Notes under the pieces: model-generated
What the model saw: the letters and a program-made list of their open reading frames with translations, nothing else
What the model was told of the DNA's origin: nothing
The model's database searches: none
Assembly (NCBI GenBank): GCA_963974475.1
Contig: CAXBCR010000001.1
Span: forward strand, 307,313-371,312
DNA length: 64,000 nucleotides
Source: CAJXZP01 sp963974475
Lineage (GTDB): Bacteria; Bacteroidota; Bacteroidia; Flavobacteriales_G; Salibacteraceae
Reading direction: 5' to 3'
Part shown: one piece after another, positions 18,075 through 26,967 of the stretch
Layout: every line of letters begins with the position of its first letter
Position numbering within the stretch: position 1 is the first letter of the stretch
Position numbers and translations under genes: made by a program

Positions 18075-19424
18075 TTATATTGTTCCTCCGAAAGCACCTG
18101 TTGAACGTCCTTTCAACTTTCCTGACTCAGTCAGTCCATCGTAGTGACGCATTAACAAATAACTTTCAATTTGTTGTAATGTATCCAATATTACCCCTAC
18201 CATAATCAATAAGGATGTACCTCCAAAGAAATATGCAAAACTTTGAGCTACACCTGCCTTAATAGCAAAGGCTGGTAATATTGCAATTAATGCCAAGAAT
18301 ATAGATCCTGGTAATGTAATTTTAGATAAAATAGTATCTAAAAAGTTTGCGGTATCCTTGCCCGGTTTAACACCAGGAACGAATCCACCATTTTTCTTTA
18401 AATCATCCGCCATTTGCTGTGGATTCACAGTAATAGCAGTATAAAAGTAAGTGAACACAATAATCAATAATGCAAAGGTTACATTGTAATACACCCCGCT
18501 TATATCACTAAACATGGCTGCAAAACTAGTAAAAATATCACCTGTATCACCTTCCGCACTAGCTGCAAATCCAGCTAATGTAATGGGTAACATCATCAAT
18601 GCTTGTGCGAATATAATAGGCATAACTCCAGCAGCATTTACCTTTAATGGTATAAACTGTCTAGCACCGCCCATTTGCTGCACACCCATGATTTTCTTAG
18701 CAAATTGAATGGGCACTCTTCTCACCCCTTGTACTAATAAGATAGTAATCAAGATAACGAATAGTAGAATTGCTAACTCTAATAATACAACTACAAGTCC
18801 ACCTCCTAGGTCTCCCATTTGAGATTCCCATTCGGTTAAAAATGCTGTTGGTAAATTGGCAATAATTCCAATCATAATGATTAGTGAAATTCCATTTCCA
18901 ATACCTTTATCTGTAATTTTCTCACCCAACCACATTACGAATAATGTACCTGCAGATAAAATTACGATTGCTGGTAAAGTAAATGAAAAGAAACCTGGAT
19001 TAACAATTGCATTTTGCGGTACCTGAGTAGCCAAATAACCAGGAGCTTGTCCTAGCGTTATTGCAACAGTTAACCATCTGGTCCACTGATTAATTTTGTT
19101 TCGACCGCTTTCACCGTCTTTTTGTAACTTCTGTACCGAAGGAACTGCTATTCCAAGCAACTGCATAACAATAGAAGCCGAAATATAAGGCATGATTCCT
19201 AATGCAAAAACCGAAGCACGAGAGAAAGCTCCACCTGCAAATAAATTCAACAAAGCCGCTAGACCTGTTGCTTCATTACTGCCAAGAACTTCTGTATCTA
19301 CCCCAGGTAATACAACAAACGAACCTAATCTATAAATAGCAATAAAACCAATTGTTAAAAGGATTCTATTTCTAAGTTCTTCAATTTTGAAGATGTTTGC
19401 GATTGTCTGAAAAAACTTATTCAT
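18075..19424 (-). CDS. secY: Preprotein translocase subunit SecY
   Basis: 449 aa with ten predicted membrane segments. This is the channel subunit of the SecYEG translocon in the inner membrane. Typical motifs are GVDTEVLG after TM1, FALGIMPYISASIVMQLL (TM2), and the cytoplasmic loops GVRRVPIQFAKK and NPQQMADDLKKNGGFVPGVKPG that contact SecA and ribosomes. It exports the many signal-peptide proteins seen here, including T9SS cargo on its first step. The start lies 3 bp after rplO. Confidence 0.98.
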   Translation of the reverse strand: MNKFFQTIANIFKIEELRNRILLTIGFIAIYRLGSFVVLPGVDTEVLGSNEATGLAALLNLFAGGAFSRASVFALGIMPYISASIVMQLLGIAVPSVQKLQKDGESGRNKINQWTRWLTVAITLGQAPGYLATQVPQNAIVNPGFFSFTLPAIVILSAGTLFVMWLGEKITDKGIGNGISLIIMIGIIANLPTAFLTEWESQMGDLGGGLVVVLLELAILLFVILITILLVQGVRRVPIQFAKKIMGVQQMGGARQFIPLKVNAAGVMPIIFAQALMMLPITLAGFAASAEGDTGDIFTSFAAMFSDISGVYYNVTFALLIIVFTYFYTAITVNPQQMADDLKKNGGFVPGVKPGKDTANFLDTILSKITLPGSIFLALIAILPAFAIKAGVAQSFAYFFGGTSLLIMVGVILDTLQQIESYLLMRHYDGLTESGKLKGRSTGAFGGTI

Positions 19425-19427
19425 TTA

Positions 19428-19877
19428 CTAAACTGTTTTGGCTTCTCCACCAAGTTTTTCAATAGCTTCGATTGCACTTGCAGAGAATTTATTCGCCTCA
19501 ATTACAACTTTCGCTTTTAATTCTCCTCTTCCTAGAACTTTAACTAAATCGTTAGTTCCAACAAGACCTCTCACTATTAAATCATCAATAGCAATAGTTT
19601 CAACATTATGCTCTTCTACGTATGCTTGAATAACATCCAAATTAATTGGAGAATACTCCACACGATTTACATTTTTGAAACCAAATTTTGGAACTCTACG
19701 TTGTAAAGGCATTTGACCACCTTCAAAACCAACTTTTCTAGAATATCCAGAACGAGATTTAGCACCTTTATGACCACGAGCTGAAGTTCCGCCTTTACCA
19801 GAACCTTGACCACGACCTAATCGTTTCGTATTATTTCTTACCGAACCTTCTGCCGGTGTAAGATTATTTAAATCCAT
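19428..19877 (-). CDS. rplO: Ribosomal protein L15
   Basis: 149 aa. The glycine- and arginine-rich N-terminus (GRGQGSGKGGTSARGHKGAK) threads into 23S rRNA, and the C-terminal globular part contains VKVLGRGELKAKVVIEANKF. It is a late 50S assembly protein, located between rpmD and secY as in most bacteria. Confidence 0.98.
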   Translation of the reverse strand: MDLNNLTPAEGSVRNNTKRLGRGQGSGKGGTSARGHKGAKSRSGYSRKVGFEGGQMPLQRRVPKFGFKNVNRVEYSPINLDVIQAYVEEHNVETIAIDDLIVRGLVGTNDLVKVLGRGELKAKVVIEANKFSASAIEAIEKLGGEAKTV

Positions 19878-19890
19878 GATAAATTCCTTT

Positions 19891-20073
19891 TTACTTTACC
19901 TCTACAACTGCAACAAGATGTTTAATCTTATTGACCATTCCTAAGATTTGTGGAGTAGCTTCGTGTTCAACACTTTTGCTAATTCCTTTCAAACCCAATG
20001 CAACCATAGTTTTCTTTTGGTCACCTGGTCGTCTAATTACCGACCTTACTTGTGTAACTTTAATTTTAGCCAT
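19891..20073 (-). CDS. rpmD: Ribosomal protein L30
   Basis: 60 aa. It starts MAKIKVTQVRSVIRRPGDQK and contains LGLKGISKSVEHEATPQILG, typical of the short bacterial L30. It lies 11 bp after rpsE and 13 bp before rplO. Confidence 0.97.
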   Translation of the reverse strand: MAKIKVTQVRSVIRRPGDQKKTMVALGLKGISKSVEHEATPQILGMVNKIKHLVAVVEVK

Positions 20074-20084
20074 TTCTTCTAAGA

Positions 20085-20588
20085 TTATCCGTTGTACACT
20101 TTGTCTAATGAGACACCTCTTCGTTTTGCAACTGAATTGGCATCATTTAAATTAGCTAAAGCATCAATGGTTGCTTTTACAACATTAACTGGATTTGAAG
20201 ATCCTTTTGATTTTGCTAGTACATCAGTAATTCCAACACTTTCCAAAACCGCACGCATCGCGCCACCTGCAATCACACCAGTACCATGAGAGGCTGGTTT
20301 GATTAATACAACTGCACCACCGTGTTTTCCTAATTGCGTATGAGGAATTGTTCCTTTAAGTACTGGTACTTTTATTAGGTTCTTTTTAGCATTATCCATA
20401 CCCTTTGCAATGGCTCCGATAACTTCTTTAGATTTTCCTAATCCGTATCCTACTACTCCTTTTTCATCTCCAACAACAACAACTGCAGAAAATCCAAATG
20501 TACGACCACCTTTTGTTACTTTAGTAACCCTTCTAATTTTTACAACTGTGTCTTTTAATTCAGACTCCGTTGATTTAACATGTTTCAT
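20085..20588 (-). CDS. rpsE: Ribosomal protein S5
   Basis: 167 aa. The N-terminal double-stranded RNA-binding domain contains RVTKVTKGGRTFGFSAVVVV followed by GLGKSKEV, and the C-terminal domain contains IAGGAMRAVLESVGITDVL and GSSNPVNVVKAT. It is a 30S protein involved in decoding accuracy and mRNA unwinding. It starts 22 bp after rplR ends. Confidence 0.98.
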   Translation of the reverse strand: MKHVKSTESELKDTVVKIRRVTKVTKGGRTFGFSAVVVVGDEKGVVGYGLGKSKEVIGAIAKGMDNAKKNLIKVPVLKGTIPHTQLGKHGGAVVLIKPASHGTGVIAGGAMRAVLESVGITDVLAKSKGSSNPVNVVKATIDALANLNDANSVAKRRGVSLDKVYNG

Positions 20589-20610
20589 ACTTCTTTAACT
20601 ATGATCGTAA

Positions 20611-20961
20611 TTAAAATTTTAATCCTGCTTCTCTTGCTCCTTCAGCAAATGCTTTGATTCTTCCATGATATAAGAAACCATTACGGTCAAATACCACAGA
20701 TTCAACTTTAGCATTCATTGCATTTTTCGCCAATTCTGCACCTACTGCTTTCGCAATGTCCATATTAGAAAGACCATCTTTCTTCAATTTAAGACTACTT
20801 GCTGCTGCCAAGGTTTTTCCATTTACATCCTCAATTACTTGAGCGTAAAATTCTTTGTTACTTCTGTAAATGCTCAATCTTGGCATCTCTAGAGTTCCGA
20901 AAATATTTTTTCTAACTCTTTTCTTAATTTTAGCTCTACGCTGTACTTTAGTTATAGCCAT
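20611..20961 (-). CDS. rplR: Ribosomal protein L18
   Basis: 116 aa. It binds 5S rRNA. Typical features are RRAKIKKRVRKNIFG and RLSIYRSNKEFYAQVIED at the N-terminus and DRNGFLYHGRIKAFAEGARE at the end. It is followed by rpsE. Confidence 0.98.
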   Translation of the reverse strand: MAITKVQRRAKIKKRVRKNIFGTLEMPRLSIYRSNKEFYAQVIEDVNGKTLAAASSLKLKKDGLSNMDIAKAVGAELAKNAMNAKVESVVFDRNGFLYHGRIKAFAEGAREAGLKF

Positions 20962-20970
20962 GATCTAATA

Positions 20971-21522
20971 TTATTTAGCTGCTGTTTTACCAGCTTTTCT
21001 ACGAATTTGTTCACCTTGAAAACGGATACCTTTTCCTTTGTATGGTTCAGGTTTACGTAATGATCTAAGTTTTGCAGCAATAGTTCCAATCAACTGTTTG
21101 TCGTGAGACTCAAAAGTTACGATTGGCGCTTTACCTCTTTCAGATACGGCAGTACACTGAACCTCTTTTGGCAAGACAAACATGATACCATGTGAATAAC
21201 CTAAAGACAATTCTAAGTTTTGACCTTGAACTGCGGCTCTAAAACCCACACCTACAAGCTCCATAACTTTTTTATATCCAACGCTTACACCTTCAATCAT
21301 ATTATTGATTAATGAACGATATAAACCATGTTTTGCTTTATGATCTTTTATTTCAGAAGCACGAGAAAGAACCACTTTAGATTCTTCAACTACTACAGAA
21401 ATTGCAGGGTCAAACGTTTGAGTAAGTTCTCCCTTAGTTCCCTTTACGGTTACAACATTACCAGAAACTGATACGGTAACTCCGGCAGGAATATCTATTG
21501 GTAAATTTCCTATTCTAGACAT
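20971..21522 (-). CDS. rplF: Ribosomal protein L6
   Basis: 183 aa from the ATG at 21522 (MSRIGNLPIDIPAGVTV). I preferred this start over an upstream in-frame ATG at 21549, because that one would overlap rpsH and add residues not found in L6. Two tandem alpha/beta domains are visible. The second ends in the signature PEPYKGKGIRFQGEQIRRKA. It lies at the base of the L7/L12 stalk. Confidence 0.97.
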   Translation of the reverse strand: MSRIGNLPIDIPAGVTVSVSGNVVTVKGTKGELTQTFDPAISVVVEESKVVLSRASEIKDHKAKHGLYRSLINNMIEGVSVGYKKVMELVGVGFRAAVQGQNLELSLGYSHGIMFVLPKEVQCTAVSERGKAPIVTFESHDKQLIGTIAAKLRSLRKPEPYKGKGIRFQGEQIRRKAGKTAAK

Positions 21523-21533
21523 ATCTTTTTCTT

Positions 21534-21929
21534 TTAATAAATGGAGCAAATATATTCACCACCAACGTTAAGTTTTCTAGCTTCTTTATCGGTTATAACA
21601 CCTTTAGAAGTAGATAAGATAGCGATACCTAAACCATTTAAAACACGAGGTAATTCAGTAGCATTCACATACTTTCTTAAACCTGGCTTACTGATTCTAG
21701 TAAGGTTTTTAATTGCAGCTTCTTTAGTCTCTCTATCGTACTTTAAAGCTACTTTGATGATCCCTCCGGGAACATCTGATTCTAATTTGAAATTAAGGAT
21801 ATAACCTTTATCAAATAAAATCTTTGTCATTTCTCTTTTTATACCAGAAGATGGAATTTCCACAACACGGTGACCCGCTTTTTGTGCATTCCTAATTCTA
21901 GTTAAATAATCTGCGATTGGATCAGTCAT
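21534..21929 (-). CDS. rpsH: Ribosomal protein S8
   Basis: 131 aa. It starts MTDPIADYLTRIRNAQKAGH and ends with GLGIAILSTSKGVITDKEAR, then GGEYICSIY, the canonical S8 C-terminus. It is a primary binder of the 16S central domain; in E. coli it also represses the spc operon at the rplE start. No such site was identified here. Confidence 0.98.
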   Translation of the reverse strand: MTDPIADYLTRIRNAQKAGHRVVEIPSSGIKREMTKILFDKGYILNFKLESDVPGGIIKVALKYDRETKEAAIKNLTRISKPGLRKYVNATELPRVLNGLGIAILSTSKGVITDKEARKLNVGGEYICSIY

Positions 21930-21962
21930 TTCTGTCTAATTAATATCGTTTATACTATTATT

Positions 21963-22232
21963 TTACCAACTTGCTTTCTTAACACCCGGTATTAAACCTT
22001 GTGTTGCTAATTCTCTAAATGTAACCCTAGACACCCCAAAGTGACGCATATATCCTCTTGGACGACCGGTGATTTTACAACGGTTATGCGCTCTTACAGA
22101 TGAAGAGTTTTTAGGAAGTTTTTGTAAACCTTCCCAGTCACCTTCTGCTTTTAAAAGAGCTCTTTTCTCAGCGAATTTTTCAATCATTGCTGCGCGTTTA
22201 CGCTCTCTTGCTTTCATGGATTCTTTTGCCAT
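21963..22232 (-). CDS. rpsN: Ribosomal protein S14, zinc-free form
   Basis: 89 aa, the long form without the CxxC...CxxC zinc ribbon; only one cysteine (HNRCKITGRPRG) is present. The C-terminal GVSRVTFRELATQGLIPGVK-type end is conserved. It belongs to the 30S head. With the C-minus L36, this ribosome spares zinc at two positions. Confidence 0.97.
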   Translation of the reverse strand: MAKESMKARERKRAAMIEKFAEKRALLKAEGDWEGLQKLPKNSSSVRAHNRCKITGRPRGYMRHFGVSRVTFRELATQGLIPGVKKASW

Positions 22233-22238
22233 CTCAAC

Positions 22239-22784
22239 TTATTTTTTAAAAGGAAAACCAAAGTTTTTTAATAATTCAAAACCTTCTTCATCCGTTTTTG
22301 CGGAGGTCACGAAAGTAATATCCATTCCTGTAATATTAGGGATTTTATCGATATCTATTTCAGGGAACATAATCTGCTCTTTTACACCTACATTATAGTT
22401 ACCACGACCGTCTAATTTGTTTTTTATGCCTCTAAAATCTCTCGTTCTTGGAAGAGAAACACGTAAGAAACGTTCTAAAAACTCATACATTCTATCATTA
22501 CGCAAAGTAACTTTTGCACCTACTGGCATTCCTTTACGCAATTTGAAGTTAGATACATCTTTTTTAGATAATGTAGCATATGCTTTTTGACCAGAAATCA
22601 TGGTCATTTCATTTACTGCATTTTCAACCAATTTCTTGTCCATTGTTGCTTTACCAACACCTTGACTCAAAATGATTTTTTCTAACTTTGGTACCTGCAT
22701 GATACTTTTATAAGAGAATTTCTCTTTCAATACAGGAACGATTTCATCGTTATATTTTTTTCGAAGATTTGGTGAATATCCCAT
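22239..22784 (-). CDS. rplE: Ribosomal protein L5
   Basis: 181 aa. It binds 5S rRNA and contacts the P-site tRNA. It has the MQVPKLEKIILSQGVGKA segment, ISGQKAYATLSKKDVSNFKL, and the C-terminal FPEIDIDKIPNITGMDITFV. Its start overlaps the rplX stop by 1 bp, suggesting translational coupling. Confidence 0.98.
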   Translation of the reverse strand: MGYSPNLRKKYNDEIVPVLKEKFSYKSIMQVPKLEKIILSQGVGKATMDKKLVENAVNEMTMISGQKAYATLSKKDVSNFKLRKGMPVGAKVTLRNDRMYEFLERFLRVSLPRTRDFRGIKNKLDGRGNYNVGVKEQIMFPEIDIDKIPNITGMDITFVTSAKTDEEGFELLKNFGFPFKK

Positions 22785-23104
22785 TACTTAATCTCTGTAT
22801 TTGATTTAACAGAAAATCGAGTTGATTTACCGTCAGAATCCGATTTACGAATAGTACGTGTAGGAACTCCAGCAGAATCAATAACCATAAGGTTTGAAAT
22901 GTGAATTCCTCCTTCGTTTTCTTCTATACCTCCTTGTGGACTAGTTGCAGATGGTTTAACATGTTTTTTAACAATGTTTAAACCTTCCACCATCGCACGA
23001 TCACGCTTAGCGTTAAAACCCAAAACTTTTCCTGAGTTTCCTTTTTCATTACCTGCAACAACCATTACGTTGTCACCAGTTTTTATGTGAAGTTTGTTTC
23101 TCAT
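22784..23104 (-). CDS. rplX: Ribosomal protein L24
   Basis: 106 aa with a KOW motif (IKTGDNVMVVAGNEKGNSGKV). It is an early 50S assembly initiator. The C-terminal half contains GGIEENEGGIHISNLMVIDS. It lies between rplN and rplE. Confidence 0.98.
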   Translation of the reverse strand: MRNKLHIKTGDNVMVVAGNEKGNSGKVLGFNAKRDRAMVEGLNIVKKHVKPSATSPQGGIEENEGGIHISNLMVIDSAGVPTRTIRKSDSDGKSTRFSVKSNTEIK

Positions 23105-23115
23105 TTTCTTAACTA

Positions 23116-23484
23116 TTAAAGCACTTCTGGTGCAAGAGATACAATTTTCATGAATTGCTTGTCACGTAATTCACGAGCAACAGGGCCGAAAATACGGGTA
23201 CCTCTCATCTCGCCACCGTCATTCAATAACACTACTGCATTATCGTCAAAACGGATGTACGTTCCATCAGCTCTTCTAATTTCTTTCTTTGTTCTAACAA
23301 CAACCGCTTTTGAAACCGTACCTTTCTTTACGTTTCCATGGGGCATTGCCTGCTTAATAGTAACAACAACTTTATCACCAATAGAAGCATATCTGCGTTT
23401 TGTTCCGCCAAGTACTCTGATCACTAAAACCTCTTTGGCTCCACTGTTATCAGCTACTCTTAATCTTGATTCTGTTTGTACCAT
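23116..23484 (-). CDS. rplN: Ribosomal protein L14
   Basis: 122 aa. It starts MVQTESRLRVADNSGAKEVL and contains VIRVLGGTKRRYASIGDKVV and IRFDDNAVVLLNDGGEMRGT, the family signature. It sits at the 50S interface bridging to 16S h14. Confidence 0.99.
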   Translation of the reverse strand: MVQTESRLRVADNSGAKEVLVIRVLGGTKRRYASIGDKVVVTIKQAMPHGNVKKGTVSKAVVVRTKKEIRRADGTYIRFDDNAVVLLNDGGEMRGTRIFGPVARELRDKQFMKIVSLAPEVL

Positions 23485-23508
23485 GACTATCTAACTCTAT
23501 TAGTATTA

Positions 23509-23763
23509 TTACTTAGCTTTTTCAAGAATTTCAACAAGTCTCCAGTTCTTATTCTTAGAGAGCTTTCTTGTTTCCATTATCTTAACTGTATCGCCAATAT
23601 TACATTCGTTCTTTTCGTCATGAGCCACAAATTTAGATGACTGTTTAACGAATTTTCCATACATTGGGTGCTTAACTTTACGCTCAATCATAACAACAAT
23701 AGATTTCTCCATTTTGTTAGAGGATACAACCCCAATTCTCTCTTTTCTCAGGTTCCTTTCCAT
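23509..23763 (-). CDS. rpsQ: Ribosomal protein S17
   Basis: 84 aa, an OB-fold primary 16S-binding protein. It contains RKERIGVVSSNKMEKSIVVM, then KHPMYGKFVKQSSKFVAHDE, then IGDTVKIMETRKLSKNKNWR. It is 3 bp downstream of rpmC. Confidence 0.98.
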   Translation of the reverse strand: MERNLRKERIGVVSSNKMEKSIVVMIERKVKHPMYGKFVKQSSKFVAHDEKNECNIGDTVKIMETRKLSKNKNWRLVEILEKAK

Positions 23764-23766
23764 GGT

Positions 23767-23970
23767 CTAACCTTTATTTTCGTTAATTGCTCTTCTAGCT
23801 TGTTCAGACTTTAAACGAGCAACATTTCTACGTGCGTCACGAATCTGTAATGGGTTCTCCAAAGGAGATACAGTGTGAATCATCTTTAATTTTTGTAGCG
23901 AAGCGGTCTCCACTTCAATTCTTTCTACAATTTCGTTTGCAGTAAGTTCTTTTACTTCTGATTGCTTCAT
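23767..23970 (-). CDS. rpmC: Ribosomal protein L29
   Basis: 67 aa, a two-helix hairpin protein near the exit tunnel (MKQSEVKELTANEIVERIEV, then NPLQIRDARRNVARLKSEQA). In bacteria it forms part of the docking site for trigger factor and SRP. It lies between rplP and rpsQ. Confidence 0.97.
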   Translation of the reverse strand: MKQSEVKELTANEIVERIEVETASLQKLKMIHTVSPLENPLQIRDARRNVARLKSEQARRAINENKG

Positions 23971-23980
23971 CTTCTAACTA

Positions 23981-24400
23981 TTAAGCGATGTAGTCTTTAC
24001 GAACCACAAATTTACATTTCATTGGAAGTTTCTGTGCACCAAGACGTAAAGCCTCTTTTGCAATTTCCATATCTACTCCATCAAGCTCATAAAGAATTCT
24101 TCCTGGCTTAATTTTACAAACCCAGTGATCCAAAGCTCCTTTACCTTTACCCATCCGTACTTCGGCTGGTTTGTTAGTAATTGGAGTGTCTGGAAAAATT
24201 CTAATCCAAACTTGACCTTGTCTTTTCATGTATCTGGTCATTGCAATACGTGCAGCTTCAATTTGTCTTGAAGTTAATCTACCCATTGATAACGCTTTGA
24301 TACCGAAAGAACCAAAAGAAACAGTGCTTCCTCTTTGAGCTAGGCCCTTAATTCTTCCTTTCTGGACTCTTCTACGTCTTACCTTTTTTGGTTGTAACAT
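23981..24400 (-). CDS. rplP: Ribosomal protein L16
   Basis: 139 aa. It starts MLQPKKVRRRRVQKGRIKGL and contains GSFGIKALSMGRLTSRQIEA and the RMGKGKGALDHWVCKIKPGR loop near the A-site tRNA elbow. It is a late 50S assembly protein, located between rpsC and rpmC. Confidence 0.99.
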   Translation of the reverse strand: MLQPKKVRRRRVQKGRIKGLAQRGSTVSFGSFGIKALSMGRLTSRQIEAARIAMTRYMKRQGQVWIRIFPDTPITNKPAEVRMGKGKGALDHWVCKIKPGRILYELDGVDMEIAKEALRLGAQKLPMKCKFVVRKDYIA

Positions 24401-24425
24401 TTCTATTAATCTTTACAGTCCGTAA

Positions 24426-25136
24426 TTATTTTCTTCTACCTTTAAATTTCCCGCCTTTAGGTCCTCTTGGTCCTTTTTGCTTCGCTCCAATGTTTGGAGA
24501 TAAGTCACGTTTTCCGTAAACTTCACCATTACAGATCCACACTTTTACACCGATACGGCCATAAGTTGTGTGAGCTTCTACTAATGCGTAATCAATATTT
24601 GCACGGAAAGTATGTAAAGGAGTACGCCCTTCTTTATAGTTTTCAGAACGAGCCATTTCAGCTCCATTCAAACGACCAGAAATTTGAACTTTAATTCCTT
24701 CAGCTCCCATTCTCATGGTTGCTTGAATAGCCATTTTTATAGCTCTTCTATAAGAAATTCTTCCTTCAATTTGACGTGCAACACTTTCAGCTACTAAACG
24801 AGCTTCTAACTCAGGTCTTTTAATTTCAAAAATGTTAATTTGAACTTCACTATTCGTGATTTTCTTTAACTCTTCTTTCAATTTATCCACCTCAGAACCA
24901 CCTTTACCGATAATAATACCAGGACGTGCGGTATTAATAGTAACTGTGATTAATTTTAATGTTCTTTCAATGATAATTCTAGAAATACTTGCTTTACGTA
25001 ATCTTGCGTATAAGTATCTTCTAATTTTATGGTCGTCCGCTAATTTATCTCCGTAATCATTTCCTCCGTACCATGCTGAGTCCCAGCCACGAATAAAACC
25101 TAAACGGTTAGCTATTGGATTTGTTTTTTGTCCCAT
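24426..25136 (-). CDS. rpsC: Ribosomal protein S3
   Basis: 236 aa. It has a KH domain (ARPGIIIGKGGSEVDKLKEE, with the GKGG loop) and a C-terminal S3 domain (GRLNGAEMARSENYKEGRTP, then GVKVWICNGEV). It lines the mRNA entry tunnel of the 30S head. Its start is 1 bp after the rplV stop. Confidence 0.98.
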   Translation of the reverse strand: MGQKTNPIANRLGFIRGWDSAWYGGNDYGDKLADDHKIRRYLYARLRKASISRIIIERTLKLITVTINTARPGIIIGKGGSEVDKLKEELKKITNSEVQINIFEIKRPELEARLVAESVARQIEGRISYRRAIKMAIQATMRMGAEGIKVQISGRLNGAEMARSENYKEGRTPLHTFRANIDYALVEAHTTYGRIGVKVWICNGEVYGKRDLSPNIGAKQKGPRGPKGGKFKGRRK

Positions 25137-25137
25137 C

Positions 25138-25539
25138 TTATTTATTCTCCGTTTTAGCGTCTACTACTAGAGTAACATGATTTGATCTTTTACGAACTCT
25201 ATGAGCACGTCCTTGTGGTGCAGGTTGAATACGTTTCAACATTCTACCACCATCAACTTTCACTTCTGAAATGTATAAATTTGCGTCTTCCCAGCTATTA
25301 CCCGTTTTCACTTCGTAATTTGCAATGGCAGATCTTAACAATTTCTCCATTCTAATAGATGCCTCTTTTTTCGAGAATTGCAATACAGCCGAAGCCTTTT
25401 GCACATCCATACCCCTTACTAGGTCAGCCACTAATCTCATCTTGCGAGGACTAGTTGGGCAGTTATTCAATTTGGCCACGTAGTACGTTTTACGCGCCTC
25501 TTTAGCTGCCTCAGCTTTCGTTCTTTTTCTTAAACCCAT
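25138..25539 (-). CDS. rplV: Ribosomal protein L22
   Basis: 133 aa. The globular part contains NNCPTSPRKMRLVADLVRGM. The long beta-hairpin that lines the exit tunnel carries VDGGRMLKRIQPAPQGRAHR, the site of macrolide-resistance changes in other bacteria. No insertions are seen there. Confidence 0.98.
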   Translation of the reverse strand: MGLRKRTKAEAAKEARKTYYVAKLNNCPTSPRKMRLVADLVRGMDVQKASAVLQFSKKEASIRMEKLLRSAIANYEVKTGNSWEDANLYISEVKVDGGRMLKRIQPAPQGRAHRVRKRSNHVTLVVDAKTENK

Positions 25540-25564
25540 GTTGTATAAATTACCTTCTGGTCAA

Positions 25565-25834
25565 TTATCTTTTCTTGTTGTTACCATGACCTCTAAAGGT
25601 TCTGGTTGGAGAAAATTCTCCTAGTTTGTGTCCTACCATATTTTCGTTGACGAAAACTGGTATGAATTTTTTCCCATTATGAACAGCTACTGTTAATCCA
25701 ACAAAATCAGGTGTAATCATAGATGCTCTTGACCACGTTTTGATAGTTGATTTTTTAGTGGTATCATGAGCTTCTGCAACTCTTTTAGCCAACTTATAGT
25801 GTACAAATGGGGGTTTCTTTAACGACCTACTCAT
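25565..25834 (-). CDS. rpsS: Ribosomal protein S19
   Basis: 89 aa. It starts MSRSLKKPPFVHYKLAKRVA and contains IKTWSRASMITPDFVGLTVA, then GHKLGEFSPTRTFRGHG. It belongs to the 30S head, pairing with S13. It lies 8 bp after rplB. Confidence 0.99.
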   Translation of the reverse strand: MSRSLKKPPFVHYKLAKRVAEAHDTTKKSTIKTWSRASMITPDFVGLTVAVHNGKKFIPVFVNENMVGHKLGEFSPTRTFRGHGNNKKR

Positions 25835-25841
25835 TTCTTAC

Positions 25842-26663
25842 TTATTTACGTCTTTCGATAATGTACTTACTTGATCCTTTTTTGGGAGCTCTAGTTTTGT
25901 ATCCTTTAGCTGGAATACCATTTCTAGATCTTGGATGTCCACCGGAAGATTTACCTTCACCACCACCCATTGGGTGATCAACTGGATTCATCGCAACCCC
26001 TCTAACTCTAGGTCTTCTTCCTGCCCATCTGTTAGCACCTGCTTTCCCTTGACGAGTTAACTGGTGATCTGAGTTAGATACAGAACCGATAACAGCCATA
26101 CAAGTTAATAAGATCAATCTCATTTCGCCCGAAGGCAATTTAATTACAGCGAATTTACCATCTTTCGCAGCTAACTGCGCATAAGATCCAGCACTACGTG
26201 CCATTTTCGCTCCTTGACCTGGGTTTAACTCAATATTATGGATGATTGTTCCTAATGGAATCTCACTTAAATAAAGTGCATTTCCAACTTCTGGTTGTGC
26301 GCCTTTACCTGATTTTAAAGTCATCCCTACTTCAAGCCCTGTTGGAGCAATGATGTATCTTTTTTCACCGTCAGGATAAACAATTAAAGCAATACGTGCT
26401 GATCTGTTTGGATCATACTCTATCGTTTTAACTTTTCCCTCAGCACCAAATTTATCACGTTTGAAGTCAATGATTCTATAACGTTGTTTGTGTCCACCAC
26501 CGATATTACGGATAGTCATACGTCCTGTAGCATTTCTACCACCTGAACGTTTTTTTGGAGCTAGCAAACTTTTCTCTGGAGTATCCGTTGTAATAGTTTC
26601 AAACATGGAAACTATTCTAAAACGCTGCCCAGGAGTTGTTGGTTTTAATTTCTTTACTGCCAT
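25842..26663 (-). CDS. rplB: Ribosomal protein L2
   Basis: 273 aa. It has an OB-like RNA-binding domain and an SH3-like barrel, with the highly conserved C-terminal loop RGVAMNPVDHPMGGGEGKSS near the peptidyl transferase centre, including the essential His of the NPVDHP segment. It is required for subunit joining. Confidence 0.99.
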   Translation of the reverse strand: MAVKKLKPTTPGQRFRIVSMFETITTDTPEKSLLAPKKRSGGRNATGRMTIRNIGGGHKQRYRIIDFKRDKFGAEGKVKTIEYDPNRSARIALIVYPDGEKRYIIAPTGLEVGMTLKSGKGAQPEVGNALYLSEIPLGTIIHNIELNPGQGAKMARSAGSYAQLAAKDGKFAVIKLPSGEMRLILLTCMAVIGSVSNSDHQLTRQGKAGANRWAGRRPRVRGVAMNPVDHPMGGGEGKSSGGHPRSRNGIPAKGYKTRAPKKGSSKYIIERRK

Positions 26664-26673
26664 TTCCTACTAA

Positions 26674-26964
26674 TTAGATGTTGCTGTAAAAATCGATTTC
26701 ATCACCGTCTTTTAAAGTAACAATAGCCTTTTTAAAATGACCTGTGTTTCCTTTAACTACACCAGCTTTGGTGAAACGAGATTTTGATTTACCAGCCTGA
26801 ATAAGTGTATTAATCTTCTCTACCGTAACATCATAAGCAGATTCAATAGCTGCTTTTATTTCAATCTTATTTGCTCTACGGTCTACTACAAATGCGTAAC
26901 GGTTAAGAGTTTCCCCCATCTCCGTCATCTTTTCTGTAATAATTGGTTTCTTAATAATTTCCAT
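26674..26964 (-). CDS. rplW: Ribosomal protein L23
   Basis: 96 aa. It starts MEIIKKPIITEKMTEMGETL and has VVDRRANKIEIKAAIESAYD, then VEKINTLIQAGKSK. It forms the main docking site for trigger factor and SRP at the tunnel exit. It is 3 bp after rplD. Confidence 0.98.
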   Translation of the reverse strand: MEIIKKPIITEKMTEMGETLNRYAFVVDRRANKIEIKAAIESAYDVTVEKINTLIQAGKSKSRFTKAGVVKGNTGHFKKAIVTLKDGDEIDFYSNI

Positions 26965-26967
26965 GAC